Shown: positions 43,523 to 51,251 of the stretch, piece by piece
Layout of the letters: each line of letters starts with the position of its first letter
Position numbering within the stretch: the first letter of the stretch is position 1
Source of the DNA: Bacteroidota bacterium
GTDB taxonomy: Bacteria; Bacteroidota; Bacteroidia; Chitinophagales; Saprospiraceae
DNA: 64,000 bases
NCBI GenBank assembly: GCA_020160935.1
Contig: JAIUPL010000014.1
Coordinates: forward strand, 1 to 64,000
Reading direction: 5' to 3'
Translations under genes and position numbers: made by a program
Notes under the pieces: model-generated
The model's database searches: none
Told to the model about the DNA's origin: nothing
What the model saw: the letters and a program-made list of their open reading frames with translations, nothing else

Positions 43523-44536
43523 ATGAATACCAAAATAGAGACGGACATTATTATCATCGGAGCAGGCCCAGTAGGCCTGTTTGCCGTTTTTGAGGCAGGC
43601 CTTTTGAAAATGCGCTGCCACCTGATCGATGCCTTGCCACAACCCGGCGGACAATTGACAGAAATTTATCCTAAAAAACCGATCTACGACATCCCGGGTT
43701 ATCCTTCCGTGCTGGCCGGCGATCTGGTGCAAAACCTGATGCAACAAATCGCGCCATTCAGCCCCGGATTCACCCTCGGCGAACGCGCAGAAAGCGTCGA
43801 AAAACAGGACGACGGCCGCTGGCTGGTGACCACTTCCCGCGGAACACAACACCTGGCGCCGGTGATTTTTATTGCAGGCGGCCTCGGCAGTTTTGAACCG
43901 CGCAAACCGCCCATCGACAACATCGAGCACTTCGAAGACCACGGCGTGGAATACTTCGTTCGCACCCCCGACATATACAAAAATCGTCGGGTCGTCATCG
44001 CCGGTGGCGGCGACTCCGCGCTCGACTGGACGATCTATCTGGCCGACTTGGCAGAGAAAATTACACTGATTCACCGCCGAACAGAATTCCGCGGAGCGCC
44101 CGATTCTGTGGAAAAAGTAATGGAACTGGCAGAATCCGGCAAGATCAAACTCATCACCAATGCACAAGTAGTTGGTTTACAAGGCAATGGCGAATTGCAT
44201 GGCGTAACTATCCAGCATGATACCGAAGGCGAGTTCCAGGTAGATGCCGATCATTTCGTTCCGCTGTTTGGCCTCACTCCCAAACTTGGCCCGATAGGTG
44301 AATGGGGATTAGCCATCGACAAAGGCGCTGTAGAAGTGAACACCTCCGACTATTCCACCAGCGTTCCAGGCATTTATGCCATCGGTGATATCAACACCTA
44401 TCCAGGTAAATTAAAACTAATTCTCTGCGGCTTCCACGAAGCAACGCTGGCCTGTCAGTCGGCGTTTAAAGTGGCTTTCCCTGACAAAAAACTGTCGTTC
44501 AAGTACACGACGGTGACGGGGATTGAAGCGCTGTAA
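43523..44536 (+). CDS. Ferredoxin-NADP+ reductase (TrxR-like type)
   Basis: The 337-residue flavoprotein has the FAD site IIIGAGPVGLFAVFEAGLL, LPQPGGQLTEIYPKKPIYDIPGYP at about residues 37-60 (diagnostic of the TrxR-like FNR family), the NADPH site VIAGGGDSALDWTIYL at about 156 and GIYAIGDINTYPG at about 284. It lacks the CxxC of thioredoxin reductases. A [2Fe-2S] ferredoxin gene is next on the same strand, so they are likely redox partners delivering electrons between NADPH and an unknown acceptor. Confidence 0.92.
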   Translation: MNTKIETDIIIIGAGPVGLFAVFEAGLLKMRCHLIDALPQPGGQLTEIYPKKPIYDIPGYPSVLAGDLVQNLMQQIAPFSPGFTLGERAESVEKQDDGRWLVTTSRGTQHLAPVIFIAGGLGSFEPRKPPIDNIEHFEDHGVEYFVRTPDIYKNRRVVIAGGGDSALDWTIYLADLAEKITLIHRRTEFRGAPDSVEKVMELAESGKIKLITNAQVVGLQGNGELHGVTIQHDTEGEFQVDADHFVPLFGLTPKLGPIGEWGLAIDKGAVEVNTSDYSTSVPGIYAIGDINTYPGKLKLILCGFHEATLACQSAFKVAFPDKKLSFKYTTVTGIEAL

Positions 44537-44539
44537 ATT

Positions 44540-44653
44540 GAGTTATGAGTTATGAGTTATGAGTTTTACTCACAATGCTATCGGCATTTTCAAAAGAGTG
44601 GCCGATAGCATTGTGAGTAAAACTCATAACTCATCACTCATAACTCATAACTC
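44540..44653. repeat. Inverted repeat with (GAGTTAT)n arms, left of the ferredoxin gene
   Basis: Positions 44552-44585 and 44601-44634 pair perfectly over 34 bp around a 15-nt loop. The arms are GAGTTAT heptads leading to the core TTTTACTCACAATGCTATCG. The right arm ends a few bases before the ferredoxin ATG. A sibling with the same heptad lies just after that gene. Confidence 0.95.
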
Positions 44654-44661
44654 TCCTCTGC

Positions 44662-44979
44662 ATGAATACCATCCAAGTCAACATCATCGACCGTGAAGGC
44701 GCCCGGCACGAACTAGAAGCCCCCACTGATATGAATATGAGTGTCATGGAATTGTGCAAATCGTACGAACTTCCGGTAGAGGGCACTTGCGGCGGCATGG
44801 CGCTCTGCGCCTCCTGCCATGTGTACGTATTGAGCGACCAGGAACTCCCGGAACCTACCGACGACGAAATTGCGATGCTGGATGCCGCGTTTTTTGTAAA
44901 ACCCAACAGTCGCCTCGGTTGTCAGTTGAAACTGAAAAATGAAATGGACGGACTGACGCTGGAGTTGGCACCGGTTTGA
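44662..44979 (+). CDS. [2Fe-2S] ferredoxin (adrenodoxin/putidaredoxin type)
   Basis: The 105-residue protein has the cluster ligands Cys43, Cys49, Cys52 (GTCGGMALCASCHV) and Cys87 (RLGCQL), the C-x5-C-x2-C spacing of vertebrate/bacterial-type ferredoxins that serve P450s or Fe-S assembly. The DDE stretch (PTDDEIAMLDAA) matches the partner-docking acidic patch. It is probably the partner of the ferredoxin reductase encoded 125 bp upstream. Its stop codon TGA is the first base of the following repeat arm, and repeats flank the gene on both sides. Confidence 0.92.
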   Translation: MNTIQVNIIDREGARHELEAPTDMNMSVMELCKSYELPVEGTCGGMALCASCHVYVLSDQELPEPTDDEIAMLDAAFFVKPNSRLGCQLKLKNEMDGLTLELAPV

Positions 44980-45127
44980 GTTATGAGTTTTAAAGTTATG
45001 AGTTATGAGTTTTACTCACATTGCTTTCGGCTTTTTCAATAGTAATTTTCTCATCTGTGGCATGAGAGTACAGCACCATAACTCATAACTCATAACTCAT
45101 AACTTTAAAACTCATAACTCATAACTC
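44978..45127. repeat. Inverted repeat with (GAGTTAT)n arms, right of the ferredoxin gene
   Basis: Positions 44978-45011 and 45087-45120 pair perfectly over 34 bp. The left inner part (TTTTACTCACATTGC, then TTTCGGC) is nearly the core of the element at 44540, but the matching right inner part is gone, replaced by AATTTTCTCATCTGTGG-type sequence. The left arm begins within the ferredoxin stop codon and the right arm ends near the stop of the convergent acyltransferase gene. Confidence 0.9.
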
Positions 45128-45130
45128 CAC

Positions 45131-46840
45131 TCAGTCCACTTTCAACACCTCAATCTCCGCCGATTTCCAATGAACGGCCTTTTGCAATTCATAATTCTGC
45201 AGGCGATTGTGGTAAAAGTACAAGACGCGGAAATTGGAAGATACGATATGTCCTTCCTTGGTAAGGCTCAGTGGTTTTTCCGCATGGAAAATACCGAGGT
45301 TTTTCACGCCATCGCGCACCACTTCTTCGGGCGAGCGATGTATTTCAGGCGCCAGTCGAATTTTGCCCTGTTGTTCCCATAAATAAAGACGGGTTTGCAT
45401 TTGTTCCACCACTTCCACGACAGCGTGGAAAGGGAACATATAATCGTCGGGGGGAAGGCGCAGGATGCCGAACAGGTCGAGTTTAGGGTTCTCATGCATC
45501 AGCATTTCGAATACGGCAAATGCTGTCAAGTGGCTACTAAGTACCACATTTTCAAGGTGATAGCGTTCTACAATCCGTTCAGCCAGTATTTTGGTGTATT
45601 CCTCTTCCCGCTGTCGGTCTTCATTTACCTCGTTTTTGGAGGTAAAATAATGCCGGATATCCAGTTCGTTTCCAAAACGATCGTAACTGCGGCCTTCAGC
45701 ATCCACCATATTGCCCAGCACATCGAGCGGGCGGCCAATGCTAAGCGTTATATCGCTGGTGGTAGAAAAAAAGCGCCAGATAAAACGCAGCCAGCCGCGT
45801 ACACTTTTGCCTTCGTCGCGCAGGCGGATGTAATTTTCCTTACCTGTACTGCGCAGGTGTTGTTCGATCAAAAACGGCGCTTCCAGTACGAAATTGTAAC
45901 AGATTACCAGCGGCACGATAAACACTTTTTTGCCGTTCTCCTGCTGGCACATAGCGCGTTGGGCTTCTACGGCAGTGCCTAAAAGGCCCATTTTCAGGTC
46001 AGTTTCCAGTTCCCCCGAACGCGAGCGTGTACCACCTGGGAAAAACAGCGTATTCACCCCGCGCTGAATACTCAGGTTGCTCATCACCTTGAGCGTTTCG
46101 AGGTAAATGGGGTTCTTTTTCCGACGGTCGACACGATAGGCGCCCAGCCGGTTCATGAAGTAGGCAGCCGGCCCGAAATTGTACAGGTTGAGCCCTGCCC
46201 CGTAACTAAACGAAGGCATGCCCAGCATCTGGTCGAGCGCATACCCGACCAGAATAGAGTCGAGGTTGCTGCTGTGGGTAGGAACGACCACCACCGTACC
46301 GTGTTTGAAGAGTTCGCGCACCGTAGCCGTGTCGCCGGTCATATTCAGGCGTTCGTACAGGTGCCGGCGCCCCCTCCAGATTGCGCGCAGGCTTTTGCCT
46401 ACGGCAGCATTAAAAATGCGGTTGAAAAAAGCAGTCAGGAATCGTTGTGCAAAACGGAAGGTTGGAATCTGAAACGTCCCGACAATTTCTTCCGAATACC
46501 GGTGGATGATTTTTTGCAGCAAATCCTCGGCCGCAGCCTTGGCTTGCGGATCGTCGCGGTCGAGCGATTTTTTGATCAGTTTTTTGCTGATGCGGTTCCA
46601 GAATTGCCGTTCATTGGGCGGATCCACTTTCCAGGGATCTTCCTTGATACGGATACGCTCCTGGTACATGGTTTTGACGATCACATCGGCCAGGTCCTTG
46701 CGGTGTTTGCTGACGAGGCGTTTGAACGTGAACTCATCGATTTCGCGAATAAAATCTGCACGATCCTTGCTGAGCCGGTAAATCGGCCAGTCTTCGATGC
46801 GTTCAATGATACGGGGGTATATGACGATGTCTTTCTTCAT
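45131..46840 (-). CDS. PlsB-like glycerol-3-phosphate/lysophosphatidate acyltransferase
   Basis: The 569-residue protein has the acyltransferase motif block: THSSNLDSILVGYAL (H-x4-D, about residues 187-201), FFPGGTRSRSGEL (about 265) and IVPLVICYN (about 300). Length and the flanking helical domains resemble PlsB-type enzymes that acylate glycerol-3-phosphate at the start of membrane lipid synthesis, rather than the smaller PlsC type. It sits 370 kb-independent of fadD here, but both would use acyl donors. It is followed downstream on the minus strand only by the repeat, and EngB lies upstream with a 31-bp gap. Confidence 0.85.
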   Translation of the reverse strand: MKKDIVIYPRIIERIEDWPIYRLSKDRADFIREIDEFTFKRLVSKHRKDLADVIVKTMYQERIRIKEDPWKVDPPNERQFWNRISKKLIKKSLDRDDPQAKAAAEDLLQKIIHRYSEEIVGTFQIPTFRFAQRFLTAFFNRIFNAAVGKSLRAIWRGRRHLYERLNMTGDTATVRELFKHGTVVVVPTHSSNLDSILVGYALDQMLGMPSFSYGAGLNLYNFGPAAYFMNRLGAYRVDRRKKNPIYLETLKVMSNLSIQRGVNTLFFPGGTRSRSGELETDLKMGLLGTAVEAQRAMCQQENGKKVFIVPLVICYNFVLEAPFLIEQHLRSTGKENYIRLRDEGKSVRGWLRFIWRFFSTTSDITLSIGRPLDVLGNMVDAEGRSYDRFGNELDIRHYFTSKNEVNEDRQREEEYTKILAERIVERYHLENVVLSSHLTAFAVFEMLMHENPKLDLFGILRLPPDDYMFPFHAVVEVVEQMQTRLYLWEQQGKIRLAPEIHRSPEEVVRDGVKNLGIFHAEKPLSLTKEGHIVSSNFRVLYFYHNRLQNYELQKAVHWKSAEIEVLKVD

Positions 46841-46871
46841 AGAACAACTGGTTGAAAATCAACCTGTTTGA

Positions 46872-47468
46872 TTATTTAGCCGGTTTAGCCCATTTGGCAA
46901 TAAATTCCAGCAGTTCGGTTCTGCCCATTCTTTTTTCAGCAGAGGTAGTGAAATAGGTCGGAAGATTTTCCCAGGTTTCAGATAATTTATCCATAAACGC
47001 CCCAATGTTGCGCTGAAGGGTGTCTTTGCCGATTTTGTCCGACTTGGTAAATACGAGCACAAAAGGCACCCCGGCTTCGCCGAGCCCGTTGATAAAATCC
47101 AGGTCAATTTTGGTAGGTGGAATCGTGGAATCAATCAGTACGAATGCTGCTATCAGTTCTTCCCGGTGGTGAAAGTAGCCGTCGATCATGCTTTTGAGGT
47201 TCTTCTGCTCGGTTTTCGACACACGAGCATAACCGTAACCGGGCAGGTCGACGAGGTACCAGGACTGATTGATAAGGAAAAAATTCAGCAGGCGCGTTTT
47301 ACCCGGAGTGGCCGACACTTTGGCTAAACCCTTGTGTGTCAGCATATTGATCAGCGAGGATTTACCTACGTTGGATCGGCCGATAAATGCAAACTCGGGC
47401 CGTCCGTCTGTGGGACAGGCGCCGACTTTGGGGTAACTGGCAATAAACTCTGCACTTTTGACTTCCAT
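46872..47468 (-). CDS. engB: Ribosome biogenesis GTPase EngB/YsxC
   Basis: The 198-residue GTPase has G1 FIGRSNVGKSSLINML (about residues 31-46), G2 ATPGKTRLLNFF, G3 DLPGYGYARVSK (about 78-89), G4 TKSD (about 147) and G5 TSAEKRMG (about 177). This is the essential GTPase needed for large-subunit assembly. I used the ATG at MEVKSAEF, which matches the family; the longer frame adds a non-conserved piece. TACCTTCG, one base off the promoter consensus, lies about 8 nt upstream. Confidence 0.93.
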   Translation of the reverse strand: MEVKSAEFIASYPKVGACPTDGRPEFAFIGRSNVGKSSLINMLTHKGLAKVSATPGKTRLLNFFLINQSWYLVDLPGYGYARVSKTEQKNLKSMIDGYFHHREELIAAFVLIDSTIPPTKIDLDFINGLGEAGVPFVLVFTKSDKIGKDTLQRNIGAFMDKLSETWENLPTYFTTSAEKRMGRTELLEFIAKWAKPAK

Positions 47469-47505
47469 AATGAAGGGCGAAGGTAGCGAATTCCCGCCAA
47501 GTCGG

Positions 47506-47739
47506 TCAGGGTTCGCTGCTTTCGCGTTTCTCGTTTTCCCAATCGGTGCGCGCCAGCACAATCAGAACAACGCCGGCCACTGTCATCAGGATTTTAAGTA
47601 CAAATGCCAAAAGGGCTCCACCCCATTCCATCCAGCCCAGAAACACCCAGCGCACACCTACCAGCGACATGATGATGGCCGTAATGCCAAAGATGAACAA
47701 CAGAAAACCCAGAACAAGCCAGTAACTTTTATTTTTCAT
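47506..47739 (-). CDS. Small two-span membrane protein
   Basis: The 77-residue protein starts MKNKSYWLVLGFLLFIFGI and has two to three hydrophobic segments (about residues 7-27, 33-45 and 49-64) with a charged tail (RTDWENEKRESSEP). It precedes engB with a 37-bp gap on the same strand. The role is unknown; an in-frame ATG five codons upstream is possible. Confidence 0.65.
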   Translation of the reverse strand: MKNKSYWLVLGFLLFIFGITAIIMSLVGVRWVFLGWMEWGGALLAFVLKILMTVAGVVLIVLARTDWENEKRESSEP

Positions 47740-47752
47740 ATTTTGTGGTATC

Positions 47753-47783
47753 ACGTCGGCAGGGTTTGAAACCCTGCCGACGT
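47753..47783. repeat. Perfect 15-bp-stem hairpin ACGTCGGCAGGGTTT
   Basis: ACGTCGGCAGGGTTT, a single G, and its exact complement. The stem ends in GGTTT like those at 16634 and 18962. It lies between divergent genes, where a terminator would make no sense, so it is more likely a dispersed repeat or an operator. It ends 30 bp before a promoter box. Confidence 0.75.
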
Positions 47784-47812
47784 TTGATGTTTATAAAAAA
47801 CTGCATTTCCCC

Positions 47813-47820
47813 TAACTTTG
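47813..47820 (+). promoter_or_regulatory. TAnnTTTG promoter box of the HMG-CoA lyase-type gene
   Basis: TAACTTTG, exact to consensus. Transcription from it starts near 47827, which excludes the ATG at 47787 and favours the TTG at 47862 as the start codon of the next gene. Confidence 0.5.
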
Positions 47821-47861
47821 AGCGCCCGAATTTGTTTGACAGACACCAAAAAAAATTCAAA

Positions 47862-48743
47862 TTGCTTCCCGTTACCGAACCACATATTCCCGCTACCAAA
47901 CTCATCGAATGCCCGCGTGACGCCATGCAGGGGATTCATCCTTTTATCCCTACCGATGTAAAGGCGGCCTACATCAACCAGTTGTTGCGGGTAGGGTTCG
48001 ATTCCATCGATTTTGGCTCTTTTGTAAGCCCAAAAGCCATCCCGCAAATGCGCGATACGGCGGAAGTGCTCGCAAAATTAGACCTTTCCCATACGAATAC
48101 GAAACTTTTGGCCATTGTAGCCAACGAACGTGGCGCACAGGATGCTTGCCAGCACCCCGAAATAACCTATCTGGGATATCCATTCAGTATCAGCGAAACA
48201 TTTCAGTTGCGCAACACCAATGCCACCATTGCTGAAAGTGTGGAACGCACCAAATCTATTCAGGAACTGTGTGAAAAATACGGAAAACAACTCGTTTTAT
48301 ACATTTCCATGGGCTTCGGAAACCCGTATGGCGACCCCTGGAATGTGGAAATTGTGCAGCGCTGGGTAGATGTGCTGGTACCCATGGGCATCCGCATCTT
48401 TTCTTTGTCGGACACGATTGGCTGCTCCAATCCGCAGAATATTTCCTACTTGTTCGGCAATCTGATACCGGCCTATCCACAGGTTGAATTTGGCGCGCAC
48501 CTGCACACCCAGCCGCACAACTGGCGGGAGAAAATAGAAGCCGCCTGGCGCAATGGATGCCGTCGCTATGATGGCGCCCTGCGCGGCTACGGCGGTTGCC
48601 CGATGGCCAAAGACGACCTGACTGGCAATATGGCTACCGAAAACCTGGTGTTTTTCTTTGATGAAGTAAATGCCGGACTGGCATTGGACCGTTCGGCATT
48701 TGGAAAGGGCATGGCGATGGTCGATCAAGTGTTTCCACATTGA
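47862..48743 (+). CDS. Hydroxymethylglutaryl-CoA lyase-type aldolase
   Basis: The 293-residue enzyme of the DRE-TIM superfamily begins, at a TTG codon, LPVTEPHIPATKLIECPRDAMQG, where ECPRDAMQG matches the catalytic RD motif. SLSDTIGCSNP at about residue 183, FGAHLHTQPHNW with the metal-ligand HLH at about 209 and GCRRYDGALRGYGGCPMA at about 228 (active-site Cys) follow the HMGL family, which splits HMG-CoA into acetoacetate and acetyl-CoA in leucine breakdown. The longer frame (from 47745) overlaps a hairpin and a promoter box and is unlikely to be translated. Confidence 0.85.
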   Translation: MLPVTEPHIPATKLIECPRDAMQGIHPFIPTDVKAAYINQLLRVGFDSIDFGSFVSPKAIPQMRDTAEVLAKLDLSHTNTKLLAIVANERGAQDACQHPEITYLGYPFSISETFQLRNTNATIAESVERTKSIQELCEKYGKQLVLYISMGFGNPYGDPWNVEIVQRWVDVLVPMGIRIFSLSDTIGCSNPQNISYLFGNLIPAYPQVEFGAHLHTQPHNWREKIEAAWRNGCRRYDGALRGYGGCPMAKDDLTGNMATENLVFFFDEVNAGLALDRSAFGKGMAMVDQVFPH

Positions 48744-48783
48744 GCGATTGGAGGGATTAGAACAACCAGTGTTTGGGAAAAGC

Positions 48784-48891
48784 AGACACACTCTACGCCT
48801 TGTGTCCTTTGTGAAACCTTGGTGTTCTTCGTGGTAAAAAATTTAACCACAACGAACACCAAGGTTTCACAAAGGACACTAAGAGCGTGTA
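48784..48891. repeat. Inverted repeat with CACTCTACG outer and CCTTTGTGAAACC inner parts
   Basis: The left arm from 48784 and right arm to 48891 pair with some mismatches; the central run TTTGTGAAACCTTGGTGTT is unbroken, around the loop TAAAAAATTTA. It lies between convergent genes. It is a close relative of the element at 31319-31430, sharing the AGCAG lead, the arm order and the AT loop. Confidence 0.88.
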
Positions 48892-48942
48892 CAAATGATA
48901 ACATTATAGTTAGTATTGTCAACAGGCCACAAATCCTCCGTT

Positions 48943-49476
48943 TCAAGCCCCATAGCCCTGCTCCGCAATGCGCCGCGCCCTTTCCATAAAGGTTTCCGGT
49001 GTGTCGTCGGTTGTAACACCCAGCCCGTCGATGTACCGATTGAAGAAACTGAACAACGCTGCAATCAGTACCGTATCATGGATTTCGAAGTCAGTAGCGC
49101 CCAGATGGCGCGCCAATTTTACCTGCTCAAGTCGCACATAGGTACCACCCCGGTGCACACTTTGGGCAATGGACAACAGTGCTTTCATTTTTGCAGAAAG
49201 ATCAGAATGTGGAATGTCCGAGAGCGTTTTTTCTACGGTTTCTTGATTGGCATTCAGGTGGCATTGGGCTACTGCGCTATGCACATTTTTGCAAATTGTA
49301 CATTGATTGAGGCCCGACACGTATGCGCCGATGAGTTCGCGCTCGCCCCGACTCAGGCCTTCATCTGTGCAAAGCAACGCATTGGTGAGCGCCGTAAGCC
49401 CGGGAGCGATGGCGGGTCGGAAAGCCATAAGGCCGTGCATTCCGGGCAGGTTTTCAGGTAAAGAAATGTAAGACAT
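48943..49476 (-). CDS. AhpD-like peroxidase-related protein, copy 2
   Basis: The 177-residue protein has the AhpD core E-(x)n-CxxC-x3-H: ERELIGAYVSGLNQCTICKNVHSAV at about residues 45-70. Such proteins reduce peroxides using a CxxC disulfide or, in the carboxymuconolactone decarboxylase family, act on small cyclic acids. It is a tandem duplicate of the preceding gene (same LPGMHGLMAFRP start and CxxC position) and starts 5 bp after that gene's stop. The start MSYISLPEN is chosen. Confidence 0.87.
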   Translation of the reverse strand: MSYISLPENLPGMHGLMAFRPAIAPGLTALTNALLCTDEGLSRGERELIGAYVSGLNQCTICKNVHSAVAQCHLNANQETVEKTLSDIPHSDLSAKMKALLSIAQSVHRGGTYVRLEQVKLARHLGATDFEIHDTVLIAALFSFFNRYIDGLGVTTDDTPETFMERARRIAEQGYGA

Positions 49477-49481
49477 GGGTG

Positions 49482-50030
49482 TTATTTGGGTGATGAACCA
49501 ACGTATCCTGTTTCTTCGACAATCTTGCGGCCGCGTTCGCGATACATATCGGGGTCGTCCGGAGCGAACGTGTTCAGGCCATCCACATACCGGTTGAACA
49601 TGCAAAAGGCCGCAGCAATGAGCACGGTGTCGTGAATTTCAAGGTCGGATGCGCCGGCAAGACGTGCCAGTTCCACCGTATCTGCGTCTACAAATTTCCC
49701 GCCCAGTTGCACCTGTTCGGCAATGGCCAGCAAGGATTTCATTCGGGAAGAAATCGGCGCTGTCTGGTAGTCGCGCAACACTTTGTCTACCAGGTTTTCC
49801 TGTTCTGGTAAAAGAAATCGTGCTACAGCGCCGTGTATGTTTTTACAAAAAAAACAATCGTTCAGCGAGGAAACGAATGTCGCAATCAGTTCGCGCTCGC
49901 CCTTGGAAAGACCTTCATCGGAGCGTAGCAATATTTCAGCCAGTGCGTTGAGGGGCGTGGCCGTTTCGGGCCGAAAAGCCATAAGACCCCGAATGCCCGG
50001 AAGTTGTTCAGAAAGGTGAATATGAGCCAT
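49482..50030 (-). CDS. AhpD-like peroxidase-related protein, copy 1
   Basis: The 182-residue protein has GERELIATFVSSLNDCFFCKNIHGAV, the AhpD-type motif with CxxC and the downstream His. It is the upstream copy of the tandem pair, following the MFS gene after 12 bp on the minus strand. A cytosolic thiol peroxidase or an isomerase-like role would fit; the link to an importer suggests that it processes the imported compound or protects against it. Confidence 0.88.
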   Translation of the reverse strand: MAHIHLSEQLPGIRGLMAFRPETATPLNALAEILLRSDEGLSKGERELIATFVSSLNDCFFCKNIHGAVARFLLPEQENLVDKVLRDYQTAPISSRMKSLLAIAEQVQLGGKFVDADTVELARLAGASDLEIHDTVLIAAAFCMFNRYVDGLNTFAPDDPDMYRERGRKIVEETGYVGSSPK

Positions 50031-50042
50031 GATTTTTTTGTT

Positions 50043-51248
50043 TTAGGAATGAATTTCCGTTTCCGGGCTGTACCAGGCTGCAAAAAGCGCGATGACAAAC
50101 GCCCAGGCAAAGGTGAGCAGCGCATTGCCAAACCCTCCCAGCACTTCTACAAGCGTGCCAACAAAAAACACAGCCGTGGCAGTAAAAAAGCGACAGATAT
50201 TGAAGCACACGCCCGTTGCAGTTGCCCGTATTTCAGCCGGAAACAAAGCAGGCACATAACCTGACAATGCGCCCTGACTGATCCCGAAGAACATGGCCAA
50301 AACAGCCATTTCTACATAAATGAGTGGAGAAAAACCCTTGTTGGTGAGAAAAAGCAAGGCACACATACCAATCAGCCCGGTGAACGTGACCAGCAAGGTT
50401 GTTCTGGATCCCCATTTCTGCATCAAAATGCCGGAAAAAAGCCCGCCCCCGATTCCTCCGAGCCCAAGCAACATCATTGAGAACCCGCGTTCTTTCTGCC
50501 CGTCCGTAGCGCCTTTCACCAGTTCTTGCACCCAGGTGGGAATCCAGGAAAACAAGCCCCACAAGCCGATCAGCACCGCGCCGTATACGATAGAACCCAG
50601 CACCAGATTGCGTCGATACGCCGGAGCGGCCAGGAGCGGCCAGATCGACCGCTCCTGGACGGGCATTTCTTTTGTCGTTTGCCACACCTTCGATTCGGGC
50701 AGGAAAAACAAGATCACTGCGCCCAGGCCAAGAGGTATAAATCCCAGCAAAAATGCCTGCCGCCAGTGTGAAAAACCTGCCGTCAGGGCGCCGCTCAAAA
50801 CTATTCCCACCGGAAACATAACGGCCAGAATGCCGAGCATAACCGAACGGTTTTCGGCTGGCCAGATTTCGGAAATATACACCGTGCTGACGAGCAATAC
50901 GCCTCCAACCCCAAACCCGGCCAGAAAACGGTACAGCAGCAATATCTGCCAATCCGGCACTGCATACACCAGACAGGTAAACAGGCCATACAGCCCGGTC
51001 GCCAGCGCCAGGGTTTTGATGCGGCCAATTCGATCGCAAACAACGCCCAGCAATAGCCCTCCCAGCATCCATCCGTACAGAAAAGATGCGTTCAGGTATG
51101 CGCCGGTGTTGGCCAGTTCAAATTCGCCGGATGTCGGCGCTGACAGTTCCTGAACCACCACAGGCAGGTTGGCCGACAACAACATGGAAACCGTTCCGCC
51201 AAACAAATAGGCCAATGCACAAACGGCAAAAGAAAAATGACGCCCCAT
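50043..51248 (-). CDS. MFS transporter
   Basis: The 401-residue protein has 12 predicted membrane spans and the MFS signature between spans 2 and 3 (GVVCDRIGRIKTLALATGLYG at about residues 68-88), plus VYISEIWPAENRSVMLG at about 123, like aromatic acid/metabolite: H+ symporters and related carriers. It starts 3 bp after the stop of the TonB receptor gene. With that receptor it would take a substrate across both membranes. Confidence 0.88.
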   Translation of the reverse strand: MGRHFSFAVCALAYLFGGTVSMLLSANLPVVVQELSAPTSGEFELANTGAYLNASFLYGWMLGGLLLGVVCDRIGRIKTLALATGLYGLFTCLVYAVPDWQILLLYRFLAGFGVGGVLLVSTVYISEIWPAENRSVMLGILAVMFPVGIVLSGALTAGFSHWRQAFLLGFIPLGLGAVILFFLPESKVWQTTKEMPVQERSIWPLLAAPAYRRNLVLGSIVYGAVLIGLWGLFSWIPTWVQELVKGATDGQKERGFSMMLLGLGGIGGGLFSGILMQKWGSRTTLLVTFTGLIGMCALLFLTNKGFSPLIYVEMAVLAMFFGISQGALSGYVPALFPAEIRATATGVCFNICRFFTATAVFFVGTLVEVLGGFGNALLTFAWAFVIALFAAWYSPETEIHS

Positions 51249-51251
51249 TGT

